Assembly (NCBI GenBank): GCA_964383365.1
Contig: CAYLHF010000019.1
Coordinates: 1-60,829 of the forward strand
DNA: 60,829 bases
Reading direction: 5' to 3'
From: CAYLHF01 sp964383365
GTDB taxonomy: Bacteria; Bacteroidota; Rhodothermia; Rhodothermales; UBA10348
The position numbers were made by a program, and so were the translations under genes. The notes beneath the pieces are model-generated. The model searched no databases and was not told the origin of the DNA. It saw only the letters and a list, made by a program, of their open reading frames with translations. Shown here one piece after another: positions 43,681-51,961 of the stretch (positions are counted from its first letter, which is position 1; every line of letters starts with the position of its first letter).

Positions 43681-45954
43681 ATGAAAAGGTTTTCAAGACA
43701 CAGAGAGGATACACGCTCTTCCGATTCGATCAGGAGAACATATGTTTTTTACGTCATTTTGGTTGGCTTGCTCCTGTCGGGTCCCGTCCGTGCACAGTCG
43801 CTCAGTCCCCGGGTCAAGAGCCTACTGGGAAAAATGACGATCGAGGAAAAAGTGGGAGAGATGACCCAACTCACGTTGCAGACACTCGCGGCTGAGAGAG
43901 GAACGCCGGGGACGCCGTTCAGACTGGATCCGGCATTGCTTCATGAAGCAGTCGCTAACAGACACGTCGGCGCATTTCTGAATGTGTATGACATGGCTTT
44001 GACGCCCACAGAATGGGTCTCTCTCATAGATGTCATTCAGAATGAAGCTGAAAAGACGCGACTCGGTATCCCGATTATTTACGGAATAGACGCAGTTCAT
44101 GGCAATAATTATCTGATGGGAGGAACGGTATTCCCACAGGCAATCGGAATGGCTGCCACGTGGAGTACCTCTCTGATGGCCGCGGCGGGAGAAATTACGG
44201 CCAGAGAGACTCGCGCCGTGGGGATCACGTGGAATTTTGCTCCAGTTCTGGACCTCGGTCGACAGCCCCTCTGGTCTCGATTTTTCGAGACATTTGGAGA
44301 GGACGTTCATCTCGCGACAACGATGGGGAGCGCCACCATTCGTCAACAACAGGCGATGGATAAGGACGGTCACGTTCGAATAGCTCTCACCGGGAAACAC
44401 TATGCGGGCTACAGTATGCCTCTCTCCGGCAAAGATCGAACTCCTGCCTGGATTCCAGAGCGGATGATGCGAGAATATTATATGCCTCCGTTCGTTCGGG
44501 CGGTCGAAGACGGGGTTCAAACGGTTATGGTTAATTCCGGAGAGGTTAATGGCATTCCAGGGCATATCAACCATTGGTTGCTTACGGATGTGCTGCGAGG
44601 AGAACTTGGATTCGACGGTATCGTGGATACAGATTGGGATGACATTGCGAAGCTGCATTCGGCCCATCACGTTGCCACGTCGTATTCGGACGCGCTGGCG
44701 ATGGCAATTGATGCCGGGATCGATATGGTTATGGTCCCATACGACTACCTTTTCACGGACACGATGCTCGAACTCGTCGAGACGGGGAGAATCTCTGAAG
44801 AACGGATCGACCTGTCGGTAGGACGCATTCTGACCGTCAAGGAACGTCTCGGACTCTTCGATTCCGCGCGTCCAATTCCTGCAGACGTCTCTCAAATCGG
44901 ATCAGCCACGTCGTACGACGTGACCCTGGAGGCAGCGCGGGAGTCGATGACCCTGTTGAAAAATCGTGATGAAATCCTGCCAATAGATGCCGAATCGACT
45001 GTGATGGTCGCAGGTCCGGCCGCGCGTTCCCTACCCATGATGCACGGAGCGTGGACGTATACCTGGCAGGGCACGGATGAGAAGGCATACCCTGCCAACA
45101 TTCAGACACTCGAGGGAGAATTGTCGAGGCGGTTCGAGGCCATAAACGTTATGCCGTGGGACAACCATTCCAATCCGGATCGAACACGAGCAATGGCTCT
45201 GGCATCCGATGTCGTCGTACTGGCGCTCGGCGAAGAACCCGCCGTCGAGCAGGTTGGAAATACACAGAGTCTGGAATTTCCTGCCGATCAAGTGGCCCTC
45301 GTCCGGTCCATTGCAGATACAGGTGCCCGAATTATCATCGTCCTGTTTCAGGCGCGACCCAGATTGATCCGTGAAATCGAACCACTGGCCGATGCGATAC
45401 TGCTGGCGTACGAACCAGGTCCCGCCGGGGCTCAAGCCGTATCTGATGTCTTGGACGGAAGCGTCAATCCCAGTGGTCGGCTGCCATTCACCTATCCGCG
45501 GTATTCCGGGACCATTATCCCGTACGATCACAAATTCTCAGAGGAAACGGACGCCGCGTTCGGAAACAACCCTCTCAATCCGCAATATCCTTTCGGGTAC
45601 GGGCTCAGTTATACCACGTTCGACTATTCAGACCTGAGCGTAACTCCCGAGGCGTCAACGGAAGATGCTCTTCCTGAGGTACGCATTACGGTGAAAAATA
45701 CCGGATCGAGGACAGGAAAAGAGGTTGTTCAACTCTTCGTGACAGATCTTTATGCTTCGATTACACCGTCGGTAAAGCGACTCCGAGCATTCAGAAAAAT
45801 TGAACTCGAACCCGGTCAGGTACGAGAGATCACCTTTCAACTTTCATCGGAAGACGTAAGTTTTGTGGGAGTCGACTCTCTCCCGACGACGGAGCCAGGC
45901 ACATTTTGGGTGAGTATTGGAGATCAGAAAGCAGTCTATGAACTACGAAAGTGA
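43681..45954 (+). CDS. Exported GH3 beta-glucosidase
   Basis: This 757-residue GH3 enzyme has a membrane-directing leader of about 39 residues, 'KHYAGY' (239-244), the nucleophile Asp318 in 'DGIVDTDWDD' and a C-terminal fibronectin-III-like part ('VRITVKNTGSRTGKEVV'). No T9SS sorting domain is present, so it is likely periplasmic or lipid-free exported. It removes glucose from the ends of beta-glucan oligosaccharides. The start codon coincides with LacI operator 2 ('ATGAAAAGGTTTTCA'), so the true start might lie downstream: an ATG with a good 'AGGAGA' site at 43742 is out of frame by one base. It leads the GH3/GH16/ThuA operon. Confidence 0.92.
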   Translation: MKRFSRHREDTRSSDSIRRTYVFYVILVGLLLSGPVRAQSLSPRVKSLLGKMTIEEKVGEMTQLTLQTLAAERGTPGTPFRLDPALLHEAVANRHVGAFLNVYDMALTPTEWVSLIDVIQNEAEKTRLGIPIIYGIDAVHGNNYLMGGTVFPQAIGMAATWSTSLMAAAGEITARETRAVGITWNFAPVLDLGRQPLWSRFFETFGEDVHLATTMGSATIRQQQAMDKDGHVRIALTGKHYAGYSMPLSGKDRTPAWIPERMMREYYMPPFVRAVEDGVQTVMVNSGEVNGIPGHINHWLLTDVLRGELGFDGIVDTDWDDIAKLHSAHHVATSYSDALAMAIDAGIDMVMVPYDYLFTDTMLELVETGRISEERIDLSVGRILTVKERLGLFDSARPIPADVSQIGSATSYDVTLEAARESMTLLKNRDEILPIDAESTVMVAGPAARSLPMMHGAWTYTWQGTDEKAYPANIQTLEGELSRRFEAINVMPWDNHSNPDRTRAMALASDVVVLALGEEPAVEQVGNTQSLEFPADQVALVRSIADTGARIIIVLFQARPRLIREIEPLADAILLAYEPGPAGAQAVSDVLDGSVNPSGRLPFTYPRYSGTIIPYDHKFSEETDAAFGNNPLNPQYPFGYGLSYTTFDYSDLSVTPEASTEDALPEVRITVKNTGSRTGKEVVQLFVTDLYASITPSVKRLRAFRKIELEPGQVREITFQLSSEDVSFVGVDSLPTTEPGTFWVSIGDQKAVYELRK
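43682..43695. promoter_or_regulatory. LacI operator 2 (overlaps GH3 start)
   Basis: TGAAAAGGTTTTCA begins one base after the predicted ATG of the GH3 gene. Bound repressor would block transcription of the GH3/GH16/ThuA operon at its very start. Confidence 0.85.
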
Positions 45955-47839
45955 CGAGGAGGTATATCCGGTGAAAGGCCCGTTTCGAACCGTCGAGCAG
46001 TCAGTCATTGCCACCGCGTCCATGTTTCTGCTGTTTCTGCTGTTTTTACCAACAGCCACTGCCCGGCAGCAGTGGGAGTTGGTCTGGTCCGACGAATTCA
46101 ATTCGGGCTCCGTACCAGATCCCGTCACGTGGAAATACGACGTAGGAGGTGGAGGCTGGGGAAATCAGGAAAGCCAGTTTTATACCGACGCGCGTCCTGA
46201 GAACGCCAGAGTTGAAAATGGTTCGCTCGTTATCGAGGCCAGAAAGGAAGCCTTTTCCGGGAAAAGTTATACCTCGGCCAGGCTCGTAAGCCGGCCGGTC
46301 GGTGATATTACGTACGGTAGAGTCGATATACGGGCTAAACTTCCGTCCGGCCGCGGAACGTGGCCTGCTCTCTGGATGTTGTCCACGGGCGGGAGATACG
46401 GCACCGGTGGGTGGCCCGACAACGGTGAGATCGACATCATGGAAGCGGTCGGTTTCGACCCCGGAGTAGTTCATGCCAACCTTCATATGAAGGCGCTGAA
46501 TTCGAATTTGGGAAATAACCCGGGGGCGTCCCTTCAGCTTCCGGATGCGGAGACGGCGTTTCACGTCTATTCATTGGTTTGGACGCCGAAGACCATCGCC
46601 GTTGCCGTCGATGATCACTTTTACTTCACGTACTCCCCGACAAATCCTGATTGGACCATCTGGCCGTATGACCAACCTTTCCACCTGCTGTTAAATATCG
46701 CGATAGGAGGCACATGGGGAGGTCAGCAGGGTATCGATGACGGCATTTTTCCTGCAAAAATGCTTGTCGACTATGTCCACGTATTCAAGGACACGGCGGG
46801 TCCGCCCGTCATGAGTTCGATCTTTCCGTCTGGTAGTCGCCAGGTTACAGCGGGCGATAGTGTCCGATTTGACTTCTCTGCTACCGATGCTTCGGGAATT
46901 TTGGGTCCACTTCGGCTCTATCAGCGAGATGGGCTCCTGGCTGAGAGTGAATCACAATCATTCCAGGCGAGTATTTCGGACCTGGCACCTGGATGTTATG
47001 AAGTTCATGGTCGTGCCGAAGATTCAGACGGATGGACCGCCCGAACAGATACGGTAGCGCTACGAGTGGGAGGAGCATGCGTTCAGGCACCCTATCTGAT
47101 GCACTACTGGCATCCTGACGAGCGAGTAGAAGCCGAGTATTATGATCTGGGTGGGGCAGGAGAAGCATTCGCTGAACTGGACCAACGCAACTCGGCGGGT
47201 ACCATTCGTCTGTCAAACGGAGTGGATTTACCTCGGTCAAATGATCTGGGTGGAGGATTCGATGTCGGCGAGACTGCGCGTCGAGAGTGGGTCGAGTATT
47301 CATTTGAGTTACCGGCATCCGGGGATTATGTCCTTCGTGCCCGACTTTCCTCTCAACTCGCCGGATCGATGAATCTTGCCGTCGACGGAGTTACTGAGCC
47401 GATGGAATTCGCGTACCCGTCCACGATAAACGAAACTGTGTATCGTGACTTTATCAGCCCTTCGCTGAGCCTGTCGAAAGGAGTTCGACGGATACGTCTG
47501 GTGTTTCAGCAAGGAGGTCTTCGGGTAAATTGGATACGCCTGGAGTCCGGGGTGGCGACGGCGGTCGAGTCCGTCGGGCACGAGGAAACGGCATTTTCCA
47601 TCGATGTCTATCCGAATCCGGTGACCGACGAACTTATGGTATCTCTCACGCACGGAGTCGCAGACGGCGGTGAGATTGCTCTGGTGAATCTCGAGGGACG
47701 GGAAATTGACAACCCGATCCCGCTGTCACGTACCGGTCCCACGAGGCTCGATCTGTCGGGAATGCCCGCGGGAGTCTATTTCGTTATCGTTCGAATGGGA
47801 AGCAGAATTCTGCATCGGAGTGTGGTACTGGCCCGCTGA
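45938..47839 (+). CDS. T9SS-exported GH16 laminarinase
   Basis: This 633-residue endo-beta-1,3-glucanase-like enzyme has a signal peptide (near 'TATARQQW') and the GH16 catalytic motif EIDIME with Glu164, Asp166 and Glu169; the extra Met marks the laminarinase-type bulge. After the catalytic domain come an Ig-like segment ('SATDASGILGPLRLY'), a CBM6-like domain ('EAEYYDLGGAGEAFAELD', in short 'VEAEYYDLGGAGEAF') and a T9SS sorting domain ('VYPNPVTDELMVSL'). It overlaps the GH3 gene by 17 bp, so it is translationally close-coupled. It should cut internal beta-1,3 bonds outside the cell. Confidence 0.94.
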   Translation: MNYESDEEVYPVKGPFRTVEQSVIATASMFLLFLLFLPTATARQQWELVWSDEFNSGSVPDPVTWKYDVGGGGWGNQESQFYTDARPENARVENGSLVIEARKEAFSGKSYTSARLVSRPVGDITYGRVDIRAKLPSGRGTWPALWMLSTGGRYGTGGWPDNGEIDIMEAVGFDPGVVHANLHMKALNSNLGNNPGASLQLPDAETAFHVYSLVWTPKTIAVAVDDHFYFTYSPTNPDWTIWPYDQPFHLLLNIAIGGTWGGQQGIDDGIFPAKMLVDYVHVFKDTAGPPVMSSIFPSGSRQVTAGDSVRFDFSATDASGILGPLRLYQRDGLLAESESQSFQASISDLAPGCYEVHGRAEDSDGWTARTDTVALRVGGACVQAPYLMHYWHPDERVEAEYYDLGGAGEAFAELDQRNSAGTIRLSNGVDLPRSNDLGGGFDVGETARREWVEYSFELPASGDYVLRARLSSQLAGSMNLAVDGVTEPMEFAYPSTINETVYRDFISPSLSLSKGVRRIRLVFQQGGLRVNWIRLESGVATAVESVGHEETAFSIDVYPNPVTDELMVSLTHGVADGGEIALVNLEGREIDNPIPLSRTGPTRLDLSGMPAGVYFVIVRMGSRILHRSVVLAR

Positions 47840-47864
47840 CTCGTCGTTCGAGGCAATAATAAGC

Positions 47865-50800
47865 ATGAAGTTTCGAATCGTAATTTATCTGTTCGGCCTC
47901 TCGGCGATGCTGCTTACCGATGTTCGGGCTGAGCCGCCTTCTCCACGGCACGGATTCTCGGCACTTGTCTTCTCTAAAACCGCCGGATTCAGGCACGCAT
48001 CGATAGAACCTGGCATTCAGGCGCTCAGAGATCTTGCCATTCAACATGATTTTGAACTCACGGCAACGGAGGACGCATCCGTGTTTTCTGATTCGTCTCT
48101 GGCGCAATTTGATGTGGTCATCTTCCTCAATACGACGGGAGATATACTGAATCCGAGCGAACAGGGGGCCTTGGAGCGATTCATACAGGCCGGAAAGGGG
48201 TTTGTCGGACTCCACGCAGCGGCCGACACCGAGTACGGGTGGCCCTGGTACGGAGGGCTGGTTGGGGCCTATTTCGACAGCCATCCCGCCATCCAGAGTG
48301 CATCGATCAGGATTCTCGACCGGACACATCCGGCAACCGCATCGCTCCCCGATCCATGGGTTCGAACCGACGAATGGTATAATTTCAGAACGAATCCGAG
48401 ACCCGACGTCCACGTGCTGGCAACGCTGGATGAGTCTACATACGGCGGGGGAAATATGGGATTCGATCATCCGTGGGCATGGTGCCAGGTTTACGATGGT
48501 GGACGCTCGTTCTATACTGCCGGTGGTCACACGTCGGAATCGTATTCGGAATCGAAATTTTTAGAGATGATCACGTCAGGAATTGAATGGGCGGCCGGGG
48601 TCATTGCGGCTGATTGCGGTGCTACGCAGAGCCTTAATTTTCGAAAGACCATTCTGGATGATGGTACGCGGAATCCGATGGATCTCGCGGTTGCCAACGA
48701 TCGGACCGTTTTTTATCTGGAACGCTCTGGTACGGTCCACCGAATCGACCCCTCAAATGGTGCGTCTTCTACCGTGGCGACGCTGGATGTGGTGACGACG
48801 AACGAGGACGGACTGATAGGAATAGCGTTGGATCCGGAATTCGATTTAAACGGATGGATGTACCTGTTCTATTCTCCGGCAACAGGCGGACCACGGCAAC
48901 GGATTTCTCGATTTACCTATTCCGAAGGTGCTCTGGATCCGGCATCTGAGTCAATTCTACTGGAGATTCCCGTCCAGCGCGACGAGTGTTGCCATTCTGC
49001 CGGATCGATGGACTTCGATCGAAATGGTAATCTGTATATAGCCGTAGGTGACAATACCAATCCGTTCGAATCGGATGGGTATGCGCCAATCGATGAGCGA
49101 CCGGGCCGTTCGGCGTGGGACGCCCAGAAATCGTCGTCGAACCCGGCGGATCTGAGGGGGAAAATTCTACGAATACACCCGCTTGCAACGGGCGGTTATG
49201 AGATTCCTTCAGGCAATTTATTTCCTGCAGGAACTCCAGACACCGCGCCCGAGATCTACGCGATGGGGGCCCGTAATCCGTTTCGGATGTCGGTCGATCC
49301 GGTGACGGGATGGGTGTACTGGGGAGAGGTCGGGCCCGATGCCCACGGCGCGTCAGCGGCGCGGGGTCCGGCCGGACTCGACGAATGGAACCAGGCCCGC
49401 GCCGCAGGAAATTTCGGATGGCCGTACTGCATAGGAGATAACGCTCCGTACATGGACTTCGATTTTGACACCGGTCAGGCAAACGGGCCATTTGATTGCC
49501 AGAACCCGGTCAACACGTCTCCCAACAATACCGGCGCATCTCAGTTGCCGACTGCCATGCCGGCCTGGATTTACTACCCGTACGACGAGTCATTTGTATT
49601 TCCAGCCATACCGTCTGGACCCGGACGAACGGCAATGGCTGGACCGGTCTACCATGTGCCTTCCGGGCTCTTCACCGATAACGCCCTTCCGGAGTACTAT
49701 GAAGGCGCGCTTTTCATTTACGAGTGGACGCGCAACTGGATAGGCATCGTGAAGATGGATGACGCAGGAGATGTGGTCGCCATCCTGCCGTTTGCCGGGA
49801 CGATACCTGTCAAGAGGCCGATAGCCATGGAAGCAGGGCCAGACGGAGCTCTCTATATCATAGAATGGGGAACGGGATTTGGGGGAAATAACGATGATTC
49901 CCAGGTCATCCGGATCGACTACAGGCCCGGCTCGCGTTCACCCGTTGTAGTGGCGGATGTGGCTCCGCGGTCCGGTCAGGCTCCTCTGACGGTTGTATTC
50001 GATGCGTCAGCGAGCAGTGATCCCGATCCTGGAGATCGGCTGGATTTTGCGTGGGATTTCGAGTCGGACGGAATCGTTGACGCCACGTCTCGTGTCGTGT
50101 CCCACACATACACCGCCGAAGGAAATATTACGGCCGTACTTACGGTATCTGATCAGGCGGGAAACGATGTACGCAGAACGTTCGCAATCAGTGTGGGAAA
50201 TACCATTCCCCAGGTACGTGTCATTTCACCGCCTGAAGGAGGATTCTTCGAATGGGGAGATACGATTCCAGTATCGGTATCCGTGACAGACGCAGAAGAC
50301 GGGTCAACTTCGGACGGGTCCATCTCGTGCGACCGGGTCAAGATACAGCTGTTGGTCGGTCACGACGGTCATGCCCATCCACTTTCCAGCGTCTCAGGAT
50401 GTACGGCAGACCTTGTAACTTCATCGGGTCACGGATCTGACGGTGATGACACATTCCATGTTATCGAAGCCACGTACACGGACTCGGGACACGGGAGCGT
50501 ATCGGGGATTACCTCTACCGGGCAGGTTGTCCTGCATCCCAGACACGCTGAAGCCGAGCACTTTGACCTTCATTCTGGTATTCAGGTTGAGCCAACCCAG
50601 GATCCCCTGGGGGGCAGGGACCACGTTGCGTTCATCGACGACGGCGACTACATCGTCTTCAGGAATCGAAACCTGCGGGGTATATCATCGATGATTTTTC
50701 GAGTAGCATCCGCAGGTGGGGGCGGTTCGATCGATGTTCGTCTGGATGCTGTCGACGGCAGGATGGTGGCACACACGAATGTACCGGTTACAGGGGATTG

Positions 50801-51677
50801 GAACGCCTATACCGAAGTGGTCGCTCCGGTCGATTCCGTATCTGGTGGGCACGATCTGTATCTGGTCTTCTCCAATCCGGTGTTGAAAGCGGGCCTTTTC
50901 AATCTGAACTGGATCGAATATGTGGGCCCCGGTGTTGCCGTACCTGAGACTGTTCTGCATGGCGTAACAGCCACCTATTTCACCAGCGAGGATCTGACCG
51001 GTCACAGTATAGAGCGAATGGATCCGCAGATCTCCTTCTATTGGAGTTCCTCGCCTCCTTTCCCGACGTTTTCGCTAAACACCTTCAGTATTCGATGGTC
51101 AGGATGGATCACCCCTTCGTCGACGGGTAATATCGCACTGACGGCAGATGTACGGGGTGGCGCACGTGTTATCGCTGCCGATCGAGTTGTCCTGGACGAG
51201 TGGGCTGCGACCGGTCACGCTGTCTACAGATCGTCATTAATACGAGCTACCGGTGGCCAAAAAATCCCCATTGTCGTAGAGTTTCGATCGGGTTCGAGGG
51301 ATTCGGGTATCGTGCTTTCTTGGGATGGAATAGGAACACCCATCGAAATCGTACCACCAAACGCATTTTCTCCTTCGACGAACACGGCGATACATGTAGT
51401 CGATGGCGAGACGCCGGGCAGGAATTCAAATACGGTATCAATCTATCCCAATCCTTCCACGGATCATGTTTACATCGAGTGGGTCCAGGACCGTCCGGGA
51501 GATGCGAACGTGAGCGTTTACGACCCGTTGGGTCGGAGGGTTGTCGCGGTTAGAAGAGAGAATTTGACCCCCGGGCGTCAGGTGATCCGCCTGTCGCTCG
51601 AAGCACTTTCTCGGGGCATCTACTACCTCCGGGTCGTACAGGGAGGGATAACGAGCGTTCATTCGATCGCTCACTAA
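47865..51677 (+). CDS. ThuA / PQQ-type sugar dehydrogenase / PKD / CBM6 / PA14 / T9SS multidomain protein
   Basis: The 1270-residue exported protein (signal near 'DVRAEPPS') begins with a ThuA-like trehalose-utilisation domain (about 27-240, 'VGLHAAADTEYGW'). A sorbosone/glucose dehydrogenase-type beta-propeller follows (about 265-680; 'RNPFRMSVDPVTGWVYWGEVG', here 'GARNPFRMSVDP', 'HIPSGLF'-like 'YHVPSGLF'), then PKD (about 700-785, 'ASASSDPDPGDRLDFAWDF'), CBM6 (about 895-1025), PA14 (about 1030-1145) and a sorting domain ('IYPNPSTDHVYIEW'). The start at 47865 is 25 bp after the GH16 stop. The glucan-binding modules and operon place suggest surface oxidation or binding of glucan-derived sugars; the PQQ role is known for relatives, not shown here. 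Confidence 0.92.
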   Translation: MKFRIVIYLFGLSAMLLTDVRAEPPSPRHGFSALVFSKTAGFRHASIEPGIQALRDLAIQHDFELTATEDASVFSDSSLAQFDVVIFLNTTGDILNPSEQGALERFIQAGKGFVGLHAAADTEYGWPWYGGLVGAYFDSHPAIQSASIRILDRTHPATASLPDPWVRTDEWYNFRTNPRPDVHVLATLDESTYGGGNMGFDHPWAWCQVYDGGRSFYTAGGHTSESYSESKFLEMITSGIEWAAGVIAADCGATQSLNFRKTILDDGTRNPMDLAVANDRTVFYLERSGTVHRIDPSNGASSTVATLDVVTTNEDGLIGIALDPEFDLNGWMYLFYSPATGGPRQRISRFTYSEGALDPASESILLEIPVQRDECCHSAGSMDFDRNGNLYIAVGDNTNPFESDGYAPIDERPGRSAWDAQKSSSNPADLRGKILRIHPLATGGYEIPSGNLFPAGTPDTAPEIYAMGARNPFRMSVDPVTGWVYWGEVGPDAHGASAARGPAGLDEWNQARAAGNFGWPYCIGDNAPYMDFDFDTGQANGPFDCQNPVNTSPNNTGASQLPTAMPAWIYYPYDESFVFPAIPSGPGRTAMAGPVYHVPSGLFTDNALPEYYEGALFIYEWTRNWIGIVKMDDAGDVVAILPFAGTIPVKRPIAMEAGPDGALYIIEWGTGFGGNNDDSQVIRIDYRPGSRSPVVVADVAPRSGQAPLTVVFDASASSDPDPGDRLDFAWDFESDGIVDATSRVVSHTYTAEGNITAVLTVSDQAGNDVRRTFAISVGNTIPQVRVISPPEGGFFEWGDTIPVSVSVTDAEDGSTSDGSISCDRVKIQLLVGHDGHAHPLSSVSGCTADLVTSSGHGSDGDDTFHVIEATYTDSGHGSVSGITSTGQVVLHPRHAEAEHFDLHSGIQVEPTQDPLGGRDHVAFIDDGDYIVFRNRNLRGISSMIFRVASAGGGGSIDVRLDAVDGRMVAHTNVPVTGDWNAYTEVVAPVDSVSGGHDLYLVFSNPVLKAGLFNLNWIEYVGPGVAVPETVLHGVTATYFTSEDLTGHSIERMDPQISFYWSSSPPFPTFSLNTFSIRWSGWITPSSTGNIALTADVRGGARVIAADRVVLDEWAATGHAVYRSSLIRATGGQKIPIVVEFRSGSRDSGIVLSWDGIGTPIEIVPPNAFSPSTNTAIHVVDGETPGRNSNTVSIYPNPSTDHVYIEWVQDRPGDANVSVYDPLGRRVVAVRRENLTPGRQVIRLSLEALSRGIYYLRVVQGGITSVHSIAH

Positions 51678-51884
51678 AGACGTCAGACCGGCGATCTCGG
51701 TCAATAAAGACGTCAGACCGGCGATCTCGNNNNNNNNNNNNNNNNNNNNNNNNNNNNNNNNNNNNNNNNNNNNNNNNNNNNNNNNNNNNNNNNNNNNNNN
51801 NNNNNNNNNNNNNNNNNNNNNNNNNNNNNTAAAGACGTCAGACCGGCGATCTCGGTCAATAAAGACGTCAGACCGGCGATCTCG
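51675..51884. repeat. 30-bp tandem repeat broken by the third scaffold gap
   Basis: A 30-bp unit beginning TAAAGACGTCAGACCGGCGA recurs end to end: one full and one 25-bp partial unit stand on each side of 100 N (51730-51829). The two 55-bp flanks (51675-51729, 51830-51884) are identical, as at the other gaps. Each unit holds a GACCG / CGGTC 5-bp inverted repeat. The first unit supplies the TAA stop of the ThuA-type gene. Real copy number is unknown: two copies at least, perhaps more that the assembler could not span. It separates two convergent genes. Confidence 0.85.
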
Positions 51885-51961
51885 CTCGCGGAAGATGCAT
51901 GACCGAGCGCAACAGTTCTGCCCGTGCCGACGGGTTCAGGGTCGTGATTCTGCCCAAACGT

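Noticed and set aside
43822..44895. 357-residue minus-strand frame opposite the exported GH3
   Set aside because: It is an antisense shadow of a clear GH3 gene; the product has no recognisable fold and the composition is that of a reversed coding strand.
47784..48530. 248-residue minus-strand frame opposite the ThuA-type gene
   Set aside because: Antisense shadow; the plus strand encodes the ThuA domain.
51675..51884. CRISPR-like array
   Set aside because: The 30-bp units abut directly with no spacers and no cas genes are near; it is a simple tandem repeat.
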